64,000 nucleotides of DNA from Chryseobacterium sp. G0162 (GCF_003815715.1 NZ_CP033922.1:3768001-3832000), one strand, 5' to 3'. Positions 8,475 to 17,749 are shown, counted from the first letter of the stretch. Made by a program: numbers and translations. Notes: generated from the letters alone by a model not told the origin.

Positions 8475-9881
8475 TTATAAATTGTAGTTGGTCCATCCAG
8501 CGTACCAAGTATCATTAATGTCTGCCACAGCACCTTTGTAAGCTACTTTTTGGAACCAGTTACTTACTTTAGTATTGGTGAATTTAGCTCCAGTCAATAG
8601 TGGAGAACCTGAAGCAGGAGCAAAGTTCGGAGTAGTTCCGCCAGGAGCCCATGCGTTAGTAAGTTTTATATCAGCTGTAGAACCTAAGATTGAGTTTCCA
8701 CCATTATTAAACCAAGTGGTAAGAAGTTCTATTGAATACGTTGTAGGAGTAGAAGGTCCGAATTTCAGAGGAGTTGTATTTCCTGCTAAAACATTGTTTT
8801 CAAAGAATAATCTATTTCCTGTAATATTAAGATCCGTTGCAGTTCCTTTAGTAGCATCAATAAACAGACCTACAGGATATCCTGTGAATACAGAGTTGAA
8901 TACAGAGATAGAAGAGTTTCTTCTGATCTGTAATGCATTTTGGAATAAAGCATTGATTTGACCAGGGGCAGCAGAGTTGATTGGCCCAATAATGGTCATG
9001 TTAGAGAATGTAGCTGAGGTTTGAGGGGCAGTAACAGAACCATTAGCATCATTATCAGATTCAAATGCATTAGATCCGGAAACGTCCGCAACCTGAGAAT
9101 CTCTTACAGCAATACCGAACTGAACATTCCCTGAATAACCATTATCAGTATCGAAATCATCATCAAGACCTTTGTAGGCAATAAGGTGAGAACAGTTTAC
9201 CGTTCCTCCGAACCACTCGAAGCTGTCATCATTAGCGTAAGCAACCTCAACATAGTCTACAAGAGTTCCGTTACCTACTCCTCCGAATGTGATCCCGTTG
9301 ATCTCTTTATCCGGTAAGAAAGCATATCCTGCATATTCTACTCTTACATATTGTAATACACCACTGTTATCAGCTGGGTTATTTCCTCCATAAAGTCCAA
9401 GACCATCAGCGTCATTGATACCTCCTTCCATTTCTCCAACACCGTTTTGTCCTTTAAAAGTGGCATTGGTAGGTGCATTTCCTAAGATAACAAGACCTGC
9501 CCAGTCACCTCTTTTTGGACTAGGTTTTTCTGAAGTAAAGATAATTGGATTGGTAGCAGTTCCTTTAGCCATGATTTTACTTCCTCTCGTAATGATTAAA
9601 GCTCCATTTTTATCAGCTTCACCTACGATTTTTGTACCAGGCTCAATAGTTAATGTTGCTCCTTTAGTTACATATACTAATCCTCTCAGCTTATAGATTT
9701 TATTAGCTTTAAGGGTAAGATCAGATGTGATTTTTCCTGAAAGAATTAGGTTTTCAGTATCCCCTCCGTTTCCGTTACCTCCATTTTGAACGATGGTCGG
9801 TCCATCTTCTTCTATATTTCTACATGCAGTAGTTGACACTAAAGCACCAAGCATTAAAGAATATAAAACGAACTTTTTCAT
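8475..9881 (-). CDS. Beta-helix-like surface lipoprotein, partner of TonB-dependent receptor
   Basis: 468 residues with a lipoprotein signal (MKKFVLYSLMLGALVSTTAC, Cys20). A Gly/Asn-rich linker (about 35-42) precedes a long body built of short beta-strand-like turns: LTLKANKIYKLRGLVYVTKGATLTIEPGTKIVG, then repeated GxxxNAxF, FSNMTIIGPINS and ISVFNSVFTGYPVGLFI patterns that suggest a right-handed parallel beta-helix. The segment GVLQYVRVEYAG with DDSFEWFGGTVN is well preserved in flavobacterial homologues as I recall them. It lies 46 bases downstream of a TonB-dependent receptor on the same strand, so the two probably form an outer-membrane uptake pair with the lipoprotein as surface binding partner. 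Substrate unknown. Confidence 0.78.
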   Translation of the reverse strand: MKKFVLYSLMLGALVSTTACRNIEEDGPTIVQNGGNGNGGDTENLILSGKITSDLTLKANKIYKLRGLVYVTKGATLTIEPGTKIVGEADKNGALIITRGSKIMAKGTATNPIIFTSEKPSPKRGDWAGLVILGNAPTNATFKGQNGVGEMEGGINDADGLGLYGGNNPADNSGVLQYVRVEYAGYAFLPDKEINGITFGGVGNGTLVDYVEVAYANDDSFEWFGGTVNCSHLIAYKGLDDDFDTDNGYSGNVQFGIAVRDSQVADVSGSNAFESDNDANGSVTAPQTSATFSNMTIIGPINSAAPGQINALFQNALQIRRNSSISVFNSVFTGYPVGLFIDATKGTATDLNITGNRLFFENNVLAGNTTPLKFGPSTPTTYSIELLTTWFNNGGNSILGSTADIKLTNAWAPGGTTPNFAPASGSPLLTGAKFTNTKVSNWFQKVAYKGAVADINDTWYAGWTNYNL

Positions 9882-9927
9882 ATTGTAAGAATTAAATTAT
9901 TTTTATTAGATTATTTTGAATGAATTA

Positions 9928-12717
9928 TTAAAAACTGTACCCAAGTGTTAAACTGAAGTTGGTACCTGTTAATCGATCTATGGCAAGAGCATCAGTAGTA
10001 TCGTACTTCTTGTTATTGTTCAGATCGTGATAGAATTTTGCACGACGGTTCAGAATATCAGAAACGTTTAGCTTGATCTCTCCTTTTTTATTCCATATTT
10101 TTTTAGCAATCTGGAAATCTAAAAGTGGTCTTGGAGCTTCCCAGATTGGTGGAACCTGATCATTTCCTACGTAAAGGATTCTTCTTCCAATCATATTGAA
10201 TAGTACAGTAGAAGACCATCCTGACTTCTCAGCATCATACTGAAGACTTAAGTTGATGGTGTATGGAGACTGCCCCTGCATGGGTCTGTCAATTCTGGTA
10301 GCCTCATCGGTTACTTTATTTTTAATATAAGCGAAATTACCACCCAATGTGAAGTCTTTAAGAGTGCTTACGAAATCCAGTTTTTTTCTGAATTCCAATT
10401 CAACTCCATAAGCATCAGCCTTATCTACATTCAGATAATTGAACGTGTTACTTGTTCCTACCCCCGATTGGTTAAAGTACAATTCGATCGGTTTTTTGAA
10501 ATTTTTATAGAAAGCAGCTACGGAAAGGATCTCACCGTTTCTTGGATAGAATTCCCAACGAAGGTCTGCATTGGTGATTTTAGTTCTTTCAATATCTTTA
10601 CTACCAATTACTGTAGCTCCCAAATCAAAATCATAATATGCCAAAGGAGAAACTTCTCGGAACTCAGGTCTTACCACAGTCTGAGAACCGGCAAGACGTA
10701 TATTCATTTTAGGATTTACTTTGAAAGTCAGGTTAACTGCTGGTAAGAAGTCTGTAACCCTTGTATTTACAAATCGATCATCGCTTCTTTTTGTACTCCC
10801 TACCAACTGATCAAAGTTTTCAACTCTTAACCCCCAAATAGCTCTTAACCATGGTGTAAAGTTGTTGTCAAACTGTAAATATCCTGCATTAAGGATTGTG
10901 TTGGCAATATATCGGTATTGGTTTCCGGCAATTTCATCAAATGTAAATCTACCGTCAGTTCCGAAGTTTTCAGGATTAAAAATCGTCTCAAAAGGTTGGG
11001 AAAGTAATCCCTGATTATATTTTTCAAGCCTTACAGAGAAAGGTCTTGAGTTGTATATCCTGTCTTTTACCTGGAATAAATATCCACCCTTAATGGTTTG
11101 CTTCTGTCCGAATAAAGTAAATGATTTAGAAATATCACCTCCTGCATTGTATAGATAATCGCTCAATGTAGAATAGAAAACACTTCCTGATTTCTGGGAA
11201 AGACCATTCGAGATTAACGCCAGATAAGGACTTCCTTGCATATTCGTATATTGGTTGTACTGCAAACGCTGTAACAAAGGAATATACTGATCCAGGATCC
11301 CGAAGCTTCCGTACCAGTTTACGGTAAATCCGCCAAGAGCATCTATTTTGTGAGTTCCTGAAAGGGTAGAATTATAAAAAATGGTTTCTTTAAATCCTAT
11401 TTCTCTTGCCTCAATATTGGTTCCATTGATAGGATCGAACTCAAAATCCTTTCCTGATCTGAATGACATGTGGTTCACCGTATTGTTGGTGATGATGTTC
11501 TTTAGGGAGATTTTATTGTTGCTGTTAAACTTCAGGGCTAGATTCAACATCCCGCCAAGAATAACATCGTTGGTATATTTTTCAGTATAATAATCGAAGT
11601 TTGTATTGGCTATTTCGTCGTTGATGGTAAAGAAACGGTTGTTGGTTACGGTTCTTCTTTTGTTGTTACTGTAGTTTAAAACTGCAATAACCCCCAAATC
11701 TTTTCCGAAAACCTTTGTATTGAAACCTCCGTCTAACTGTAAGCTTACATTTTCAGGATATCCTACCGTATTGTATCCTAAATTTTTAGTAAACCCTTTA
11801 CCAATATCTGTTTTTTGACCTTCATTCAGAATACTGAAAGCATTCTTTGCAGGCATATTGGTAGGTAATTTTCTATAACCGTCATCAATTCCTAGAAAGT
11901 CCCATTTTCCTCCTTTCTGCATAAAGAACTCATGGTTCATGGTAATGTTGTTACCTCCTACACCCACTTGTACATTGAAGAAATCTTTATTGGGAATATC
12001 TTTAGTGTTTACCTGAATCAGACCACCTCCCCATTCACCGGTATATTCAGGAATAAAGGTTTTGTTGATGACAAGCGTTTCGATAACATTGGCAGGGAAA
12101 AGGTCAAAAGAGAATGTCTTTCTGTCCGGCTCCGTACTGGATAACTGAATACCATTTAACATGGCTTGGTTATAACGGTCAGATAATCCTCTTACTACAA
12201 TATATTTTCCGTCAAATAAACTCACCCCGGAAACTCTTTTCAGAACTTCACCAGTGTTTCTGTCCGGACTTCTTTTAATTGCTTCAATACCGATAACCTG
12301 AGAAACTACACCCGCATTTTTCTGTAATCCGATGGTAGAAGCTATGGTTTCTTTTCTTGCATTAGATTTAATGACAACTCCCTCAATCTCTTTCTCTTTA
12401 GCAGTTGGTTTTTCCAAAACAATATCAAGATGAGTATTGCCGTCATTTTTTACAATAACTTCACTGATCTCCTTTTTGTTGTACCCGTTGGAGCTTACTG
12501 TTATTATATAGTTCGTACCAGGGGATAAGTTGATAGAATAGTATCCGGAAAGGTCTGTAACTACTTCTTGGTCATTTACCTTTACTTTTACACCTTCTAT
12601 AGGAGTGTTGTCTTTCTCATCCAGTACCCTACCTTCAAGAATTTGGCTTTGTGCAAAAGCATAACCAGCAGAAAACAAGGCAAGCAGCATAATGCTCTTG
12701 TGGAGTTGTTTTTTCAT
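9928..12717 (-). CDS. TonB-dependent outer-membrane receptor with carboxypeptidase-regulatory-like N-terminal domain
   Basis: 929 residues. Signal peptide at 1-22 (ending YAFAQ), a CarboxypepD_reg-like domain at about 25-105 (LEGRVLDEKDNTPIEGVKVKVNDQEVVTDLSGYYSI), then a plug domain from about 115 (VVIKSNARKET, VIGIEAIKRSPDRNTGEVLKRVSGVSLFDGKYIVVRGLSDRYNQ) and a 22-strand-type barrel ending SLTLGYSF with a C-terminal aromatic residue. It is not a SusC: no SusD follows; instead a beta-helix lipoprotein does. It is divergent from a PhoB/PhoR-like system, an arrangement I recall in other Flavobacteriaceae, which makes phosphate-starvation control a reasonable but untested guess. Confidence 0.88.
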   Translation of the reverse strand: MKKQLHKSIMLLALFSAGYAFAQSQILEGRVLDEKDNTPIEGVKVKVNDQEVVTDLSGYYSINLSPGTNYIITVSSNGYNKKEISEVIVKNDGNTHLDIVLEKPTAKEKEIEGVVIKSNARKETIASTIGLQKNAGVVSQVIGIEAIKRSPDRNTGEVLKRVSGVSLFDGKYIVVRGLSDRYNQAMLNGIQLSSTEPDRKTFSFDLFPANVIETLVINKTFIPEYTGEWGGGLIQVNTKDIPNKDFFNVQVGVGGNNITMNHEFFMQKGGKWDFLGIDDGYRKLPTNMPAKNAFSILNEGQKTDIGKGFTKNLGYNTVGYPENVSLQLDGGFNTKVFGKDLGVIAVLNYSNNKRRTVTNNRFFTINDEIANTNFDYYTEKYTNDVILGGMLNLALKFNSNNKISLKNIITNNTVNHMSFRSGKDFEFDPINGTNIEAREIGFKETIFYNSTLSGTHKIDALGGFTVNWYGSFGILDQYIPLLQRLQYNQYTNMQGSPYLALISNGLSQKSGSVFYSTLSDYLYNAGGDISKSFTLFGQKQTIKGGYLFQVKDRIYNSRPFSVRLEKYNQGLLSQPFETIFNPENFGTDGRFTFDEIAGNQYRYIANTILNAGYLQFDNNFTPWLRAIWGLRVENFDQLVGSTKRSDDRFVNTRVTDFLPAVNLTFKVNPKMNIRLAGSQTVVRPEFREVSPLAYYDFDLGATVIGSKDIERTKITNADLRWEFYPRNGEILSVAAFYKNFKKPIELYFNQSGVGTSNTFNYLNVDKADAYGVELEFRKKLDFVSTLKDFTLGGNFAYIKNKVTDEATRIDRPMQGQSPYTINLSLQYDAEKSGWSSTVLFNMIGRRILYVGNDQVPPIWEAPRPLLDFQIAKKIWNKKGEIKLNVSDILNRRAKFYHDLNNNKKYDTTDALAIDRLTGTNFSLTLGYSF

Positions 12718-13041
12718 TTTACTTCTTTTACTTCTTTTTCAAGGGCAAAATAAGGGCTAAGTTTTTAAGAAAAGTTTAGGAGAATTTTAATTAATTGTGA
12801 AGTTTGTATTAATGAATTATAGTTCTTTTAACTTATTGATCTTTGTTTTTTTTAAGGTTTTATTTTGTTTGTTTTTTAAAAAATGTTTCGTATATTTGAT
12901 TTTAATGTATTTATTTATTCTTTTTATTGTTGATTTTTTAATTCAAATGACAGGATTTGCTTTTTAATAATTAGTTAACATTGGGCGAATAGATGAAATC
13001 AATGAAAATAGTTACTTTTGTGGGAATTCTTAAACTAGAAG
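12718..13041. promoter_or_regulatory. Divergent regulatory region between TonB receptor and response regulator
   Basis: 324 bases with long T and A runs. A -7 box TACTTTTG lies at 13013-13020, 22 bases before the response-regulator ATG. On the minus strand a near-consensus TTATTTTG precedes the receptor gene by about 25 bases. No clear palindrome or direct repeat that I could assign to a Pho-type box was found. Confidence 0.5.
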
Positions 13042-13716
13042 ATGAGCAAAAAAATTCTTTTAATAGACGACGAACTGGACATTTTAGAGATTCTATCTTA
13101 CAACCTTGAAAAGGAAGGATATGAAATCTATACTGCTACCAATGGTAATGAGGGAATAGAAAAAGCTAAGGAAATAATTCCTGATCTTATTCTACTGGAC
13201 GTAATGATGCCAGAAAAAGATGGTATTGAAACTTGTCAGGAACTTCGTAAAGTGAAAGAACTCCAAAAGACACTTATTGTTTTCCTTTCTGCAAGAAGCG
13301 AAGAGTTTTCTCAGTTAGCAGGCTTCCAGGCAGGAGCTAATGATTATGTTGTAAAACTGATCAAACCGAAAATTTTAATTTCTAAAGTAAACGCTTTATT
13401 GAAACTAACCTCTCAGGTTTCTGACAATGCCAAGCTGATCGAAATCGGTGATCTTGTGATTGATAAAGATAACTTCAGAGTTTCCAAAAGCGGACAGCAG
13501 TTTCTTCTTCCTAAAAAGGAATTTGACTTACTTTACCTTTTGGCTTCTAACACTGAAAAGGTTTTCAAAAGAGAAGAAATTCTTGAAAAAGTTTGGGGTA
13601 ATGATGTGATCGTAGGAGAAAGAACTATTGATGTTCACATCAGAAGATTGAGAGAAAAATTGGGCATTAATACCATTCAGACTTTAAAAGGAATTGGATA
13701 TAAACTAATTGTTTAA
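13042..13716 (+). CDS. OmpR/PhoB-family response regulator
   Basis: 224 residues. Receiver domain at 1-120 with acidic pocket DDE at 10-12 and phospho-acceptor Asp53 in LLDVMMPEKDG. Winged-helix DNA-binding domain at about 130-224 (LPKKEFDLLYLLASNTEKVFKREEILEKVWG, TIDVHIRRLREKLG, IQTLKGIGYKL). One oddity is the switch-lysine loop, which reads DYVVKLIKPK: the lysine is present but the usual Lys-Pro is Lys-Leu. The partner kinase starts 48 bases downstream. The sequence looks PhoB-like by overall pattern, but OmpR-family members are hard to tell apart by eye. Confidence 0.9.
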   Translation: MSKKILLIDDELDILEILSYNLEKEGYEIYTATNGNEGIEKAKEIIPDLILLDVMMPEKDGIETCQELRKVKELQKTLIVFLSARSEEFSQLAGFQAGANDYVVKLIKPKILISKVNALLKLTSQVSDNAKLIEIGDLVIDKDNFRVSKSGQQFLLPKKEFDLLYLLASNTEKVFKREEILEKVWGNDVIVGERTIDVHIRRLREKLGINTIQTLKGIGYKLIV

Positions 13717-13764
13717 TCCTTTAAAAACCTTACCTTTACGTTCAATCTTTAAAACTTTGTAAAA

Positions 13765-14796
13765 TTGAAATTTTACAGGCTTACACTTGTTGCCTCTTGT
13801 CTGCTGACATTGGTAATGCTTTTCTTAGTGGTCATTTTCGACTCACTTAAAGATATTTATTATGAGACCCCTTTATTTAAGACGGGTCTTTTAATCTGTA
13901 TTGTGCTTATCTTTATTATCAATTGCGTCGTATTGGAGCTTCTTTTCAATTATTACGGAAGAAAGCAGGTGAAAGGGCTTTCCGGGATACTTCCGCAGGA
14001 AATGGTGAATGATAATGATGAGAATATCACCATTAAAGAATTGGGAGAACGATTTTCAGACCTTAATCAGCAGAGAGCTACTGAAATTGATATGATGAAG
14101 GAAATGGAAAGCTACCGTAAAGAATATATCGGTAATGTTTCCCATGAACTTAAAACACCTTTGTTTTCTATCCAGGGCTACGTAGAAACCCTAAGAGACG
14201 GTGGAGTGGATAACCTGACCATTCGTGATAAATATCTTGAAAGAATCGATAAATCTGTGGAAAGGCTTATTGCCATTGTTACTGATCTTGATATGATCAA
14301 CAGACTCGAAGCCGGGGAGATTAATCTTACCGTTTCCAAATTTGATGTGAATCTTCTGATCAAGGAAATTTTTGACCTTCTTGAATTTGAAGCTGAAAAA
14401 CATAATACCACATTACAGATCCAGACTTTGCATCCACAAATCTTGGTGGAGGCTGATAAACAGAAAATTTCACAGGTCTTTATCAACCTTATTTCAAATG
14501 CCATTCACTATGCCAACAGACAGGAAGCAAAAGTGATTGTAAAAACAAGTATTTTAAGAAATAAAGTACTGATTGAAGTTATTGATAACGGAATGGGAAT
14601 CAAGTCTGAAATTCTTCCAAGAATCTTCGAGCGTTTCTATCGTGTAGAAACCAGCAGAAGCAGAAGAGAGGGCGGTTCCGGATTAGGACTGGCCATCGTA
14701 AAGCATATCCTTGAGGCTCATAACGAAAACATTACCGTAGAAAGTGTTTATCTTGAAGGAACGAAGTTCAGTTTTATGCTAGAAAAAAGTAAATAA
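13765..14796 (+). CDS. PhoR-like sensor histidine kinase
   Basis: 343 residues, beginning with TTG (MKFYRLTLVASC); no in-frame ATG lies nearby until codon 18. Two transmembrane helices at about 7-27 and 38-60 leave almost no periplasmic domain, as in PhoR-type kinases that read signals through other membrane proteins. The dimerisation domain has His127 in NVSHELKTPL, followed by the N box (INLISNAIHYAN), DNGMGI, RIFERFYRV and GGSGLGLAIVKHI. It pairs with the adjacent response regulator. Confidence 0.9.
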   Translation: MKFYRLTLVASCLLTLVMLFLVVIFDSLKDIYYETPLFKTGLLICIVLIFIINCVVLELLFNYYGRKQVKGLSGILPQEMVNDNDENITIKELGERFSDLNQQRATEIDMMKEMESYRKEYIGNVSHELKTPLFSIQGYVETLRDGGVDNLTIRDKYLERIDKSVERLIAIVTDLDMINRLEAGEINLTVSKFDVNLLIKEIFDLLEFEAEKHNTTLQIQTLHPQILVEADKQKISQVFINLISNAIHYANRQEAKVIVKTSILRNKVLIEVIDNGMGIKSEILPRIFERFYRVETSRSRREGGSGLGLAIVKHILEAHNENITVESVYLEGTKFSFMLEKSK

Positions 14797-14848
14797 TTCC
14801 GGCAAAATGTAAGAAAAAAAAATATTTTAAAAAATCCTGAAATATTTT

Positions 14849-14877
14849 TTTGTCACCTGTCATTTATTATATATTTG
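14849..14877 (+). promoter_or_regulatory. Consensus Bacteroidetes promoter for the PRiA4_ORF3-like gene
   Basis: TTTG at 14849-14852, 17-base spacer, TATATTTG at 14870-14877. This matches the -33 TTTG / -7 TAnnTTTG consensus with canonical spacing and predicts a transcript start near 14882, about 50 bases before the ATG. Confidence 0.75.
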
Positions 14878-14930
14878 CACCAGAGATTTATCATAATTAT
14901 AAAGGCAAAAAAGTAATTTAAGAAACTGAT

Positions 14931-15527
14931 ATGGTTTACAAAGTCCGCGTAATATTAGATGCGAAAGAGGATATTTTCCGTGATATTGAAGTTAAAGGAA
15001 AACAAACATTATGGAATTTACATTTAGGAATTAAAAGTGCGTTCAATCTGCAAGGAGAAGAACTTTCTGCTTTTAATCTGTTAGAGAGTGATGGAACAAT
15101 CGTAAAAAGTGTCCCACTCGAAGATATGAGTGATGATGGTGATGGGGAGATTATGTCAGATGTATATATTGATGAAGCTTTTGAAAATGTAGGAGACAAA
15201 GCACAGTTTCAATATGGACTTCTTGATCTTTGGGAGTTTTATTGTGAACTTGTAGAAATCATTGACGAGAAGAAAGGAGTTACCTATCCTATTACCGTTT
15301 TCAGATTTGGAAATGTTCCTTTGAAAGCGCCTAGCAAAAGCGGAAACGCTGGAGGATCTAAAAAGAAATCAGCCATGCCTCTTATGGAGGATGATTTTAG
15401 CTTTGAGGATGATTTTGGGGCTGGAGGAAACTTCTCAGATGAAGATGACAGCTTCGATGATGATGAGGAAGAAGACTACAACGATGACATCTTTGATGAT
15501 GAAGATGATAACGATGAAGAAAGATAA
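14931..15527 (+). CDS. Plasmid pRiA4b ORF-3 (IS1096 TnpR-like) family protein with acidic tail
   Basis: 198 residues. The first 130 or so (VYKVRVILDAKEDIFRDIEVKGKQTLWNLHL, FQYGLLDLWEFYCELVEI) match the PRiA4_ORF3 family (PF07929), whose function is unknown despite its name from mobile-element passengers. Residues about 155-198 are an extreme Asp/Glu tail with few other residues. In Bacteroidetes the gene is chromosomal and strongly conserved; nothing nearby suggests a mobile element. It has its own promoter and terminator, so it is monocistronic. Cytoplasmic by lack of a signal. Confidence 0.75.
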   Translation: MVYKVRVILDAKEDIFRDIEVKGKQTLWNLHLGIKSAFNLQGEELSAFNLLESDGTIVKSVPLEDMSDDGDGEIMSDVYIDEAFENVGDKAQFQYGLLDLWEFYCELVEIIDEKKGVTYPITVFRFGNVPLKAPSKSGNAGGSKKKSAMPLMEDDFSFEDDFGAGGNFSDEDDSFDDDEEEDYNDDIFDDEDDNDEER

Positions 15528-15544
15528 GATGGAGATATAAAATA

Positions 15545-15576
15545 GAGCCCCGGATTTTTGAATCCGGGGCTTTTTT
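15545..15576 (+). terminator. Intrinsic terminator after the PRiA4_ORF3-like gene
   Basis: AGCCCCGGATT (15546-15556) pairs with AATCCGGGGCT (15561-15571), followed by TTTTT. GC-rich 11-bp stem. Confidence 0.9.
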
Positions 15577-15824
15577 ATTAATACTGAATACGCCTGCATG
15601 AAATAAAATTGGTTCCCATATTTGCTTCTAAAAAATAGAACAGAATCTATTTAAAAGCTTTGCCTCAAATTTATAGGACTGATCTAACTCTTTCCATCAT
15701 AAAGTAAAATGTCCCATAAGTCAAATGTTTTTATGATCTGTATTATTTCAAAATAGCTTCTGTAATTTTACTTTTTAGCCTCTTTCCCTGAAAAACAATC
15801 CTTACTTTTGTTAAAAATAGATTA

Positions 15825-17174
15825 ATGAAGAAATTAATTTTATTAGCCGTAATTGGTCTGGGAATTGTTTCCTGTACCACTCAAAAAAATACTGGGAAGA
15901 TGACAGAACTGCCAAAAGAATGGAAACATACTACTAATATCTACGAAGTAAATATCAGACAATATACTCAGGAAGGAACTTTTAAAGCATTCGCAAAAGA
16001 AATGCCCCGACTGAAAGCAATGGGAGTAAAAACGCTCTGGTTTATGCCAATTACCCCAATTGCTCAGCAAAATAAAAAAGGAAGCATGGGGAGCCCTTAT
16101 GCAGCAGCAGATTATACTTCCATTAATCCTGAATTCGGGACAATGGAGGATTTTAAAGCGATGGTGAATGAAGCACACAGACTTGGATTTAAAGTTATTA
16201 TTGACTGGGTTGCCAATCATACAGGTTGGGATCATGTCTGGACCAAAACCCATCCTGAATTTTATCTGAAAGATCCGGACGGGAAATTCCATATTGCTTC
16301 CGGAATGGATGATATCATTGAACTGGATTATAAAAATCAGGAAATGCGCCAGGCAATGATTGATGCAATGAAATTCTGGATAACAGAAACGGATATTGAT
16401 GGTTTCAGATGTGACTTAGCTTCATGGGTAGAAGTTGATTTCTGGCAGCAGGCACGTCCGGAAGTTGAAAAGGTAAAGCCTCTTTTCTGGTTAGGAGAAT
16501 TTGATGAGCTGGAAAGCCCTGAATACGGAAAAGTTTTCGATGCAAGCTATTCCTGGAAATGGATGCACAAATCTGCTGATTATTATAAAAAGAATGAACC
16601 GCTTCAGGAGCTTAAGGACTTATTGGTGCAGTATTCCAATATTGGAGACAACTCAATGAGAGCCTGGTTCACAGCGAATCATGATGAGAATTCTTGGAAC
16701 GGCACAGAATATGAAAAATATGCAGTCATTACAAAACCAATGGCGGTATTCTCAGCCACATGGAACGGTATTCCATTGCTGTACTCAGGTCAGGAACTTC
16801 CCAATATGAAAAGGCTCGAGTTTTTTGAGAAAGATCCTATTAAATGGACCAAAACCTATCAGGTTGCTGATTTCTATAAAACATTATTGAATTTAAAGAC
16901 TTTCAACCCTGCTTTGAGAGGTGGTGATCCGAATGTGACCACTTATTTGCTGAATACCACTGCTAATGACAAGATCTTAGCATACGTAAGAAAAAATGGA
17001 AAAGATGAAGTGCTGGTTGTTTTAAACATGTCAAAAGAGCCTGTAAACTTTACGATTGAAGATGGGAATATTTCAGGAACATTCAGAAATGTATTTGAAA
17101 AAACAAAAAGAAACTTCGATGAAGGCAAAGACTTTAATTTCAAAGTTTCAGACTACGCCGTATTTGAAAAATAA
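15825..17174 (+). CDS. GH13 alpha-amylase-family lipoprotein
   Basis: 449 residues with a lipoprotein signal (MKKLILLAVIGLGIVSC, Cys17), so membrane-anchored. The four GH13 conserved regions are all present: VIIDWVANHTG; DGFRCDLAS with nucleophile Asp197; WLGEF with acid/base Glu225; and ANHDEN with Asp287. The C-terminal beta domain (LNTTANDKILAYVRKNGKDEVLVVLNMS) closes the chain. It should hydrolyse alpha-1,4 glucans or oligosaccharides. A -7 box TACTTTTG lies at 15803-15810. No SusCD or other sugar genes adjoin it, so its substrate source is not evident from context. Confidence 0.9.
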   Translation: MKKLILLAVIGLGIVSCTTQKNTGKMTELPKEWKHTTNIYEVNIRQYTQEGTFKAFAKEMPRLKAMGVKTLWFMPITPIAQQNKKGSMGSPYAAADYTSINPEFGTMEDFKAMVNEAHRLGFKVIIDWVANHTGWDHVWTKTHPEFYLKDPDGKFHIASGMDDIIELDYKNQEMRQAMIDAMKFWITETDIDGFRCDLASWVEVDFWQQARPEVEKVKPLFWLGEFDELESPEYGKVFDASYSWKWMHKSADYYKKNEPLQELKDLLVQYSNIGDNSMRAWFTANHDENSWNGTEYEKYAVITKPMAVFSATWNGIPLLYSGQELPNMKRLEFFEKDPIKWTKTYQVADFYKTLLNLKTFNPALRGGDPNVTTYLLNTTANDKILAYVRKNGKDEVLVVLNMSKEPVNFTIEDGNISGTFRNVFEKTKRNFDEGKDFNFKVSDYAVFEK

Positions 17175-17204
17175 AATTTTAACAATCAGTTTTTAAATGG
17201 TACT

Positions 17205-17256
17205 CCATTCCCCTTTTTTTGAAAGGGGGCAAAATCTACGATTTTGGTGGGATGAC
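17205..17256. repeat. Palindromic intergenic repeat with two adjacent hairpins
   Basis: CCCCTTT (17210-17216) pairs with AAAGGGG (17222-17228), directly followed by CAAAATC (17230-17236) and GATTTTG (17240-17246) with a 3-base loop, then GGTGGGATG. This layout (C-rich hairpin, AT hairpin, GGTGGG end) matches an interspersed element I recall in many Chryseobacterium and Flavobacterium genomes. It lies upstream of the GreA-like gene. Confidence 0.6.
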
Positions 17257-17292
17257 CTTATCCGTCTACAATACAACTACTTGAGCATTATA

Positions 17293-17733
17293 ATGAATAA
17301 ACAGGAAATAATAAACATCATTAAGGCTAAAATAACAGATAAGATCCAGTATTTTGAAAATTTGATCGCAGAAACCCGTGCTTCTAATAATGACACCAAA
17401 AGTTCAATGGGTGACAAGTATGAAACCGGCAGAGAAATGCTTCAGCAGGAAATTAATAATCTTCAGAGACAGCTTAATGAAGTATTGAACCAACAAGCTG
17501 TTTTGCAAAAGATCACTTCAGATCCTTCTGAGAAAGTGCAGAATGGTGCTTTGGTGAAAACCAATAAGGGATTATTCTATGTTTCAGCTTCTATGGGAGA
17601 AATTCTTTGTGAAAAACAGAAAATCATGACTGTTTCTGCAGAATCTCCTTTAGTAAAAGCAATGTTTGGCAAGAAAATGGGAGAGATATTTACCATCAAC
17701 AATATGAATCAGAATATTGAGCATATCTGGTAA
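17293..17733 (+). CDS. Short GreA/GreB-like coiled-coil protein
   Basis: 146 residues. The N-terminal half is an alpha-helical, probably coiled-coil region (INNLQRQLNEVLNQQAVLQKI); the C-terminal half resembles the GreA/GreB C-terminal domain (NGALVKTNKGLFYVSASMG, VSAESPLVKAMFGKKMGEIF). Gre factors bind the RNA polymerase secondary channel and rescue backtracked complexes; this version has SMGDKYETGREM in the region of the coiled-coil tip. It could instead be an anti-Gre or unrelated factor. ATG 17293 is preferred over an in-frame upstream ATG at 17197, because the intervening sequence is a palindromic repeat. It is followed 16 bases later by the repeat protein gene. Confidence 0.7.
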   Translation: MNKQEIINIIKAKITDKIQYFENLIAETRASNNDTKSSMGDKYETGREMLQQEINNLQRQLNEVLNQQAVLQKITSDPSEKVQNGALVKTNKGLFYVSASMGEILCEKQKIMTVSAESPLVKAMFGKKMGEIFTINNMNQNIEHIW

Positions 17734-17749
17734 ATCAATCTTTAATGCT

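Noticed and set aside
14931..15527. Mobile element suggested by the IS1096 TnpR-like name
   Set aside because: No transposase, inverted repeats or target duplications nearby; the family is chromosomal in Bacteroidetes.
15843..16292. 149-residue minus-strand frame inside the GH13 gene
   Set aside because: Shadow of the GH13 N-terminal half.
17197..17292. N-terminal extension of the GreA-like protein
   Set aside because: The stretch is a palindromic repeat element, not coding sequence.
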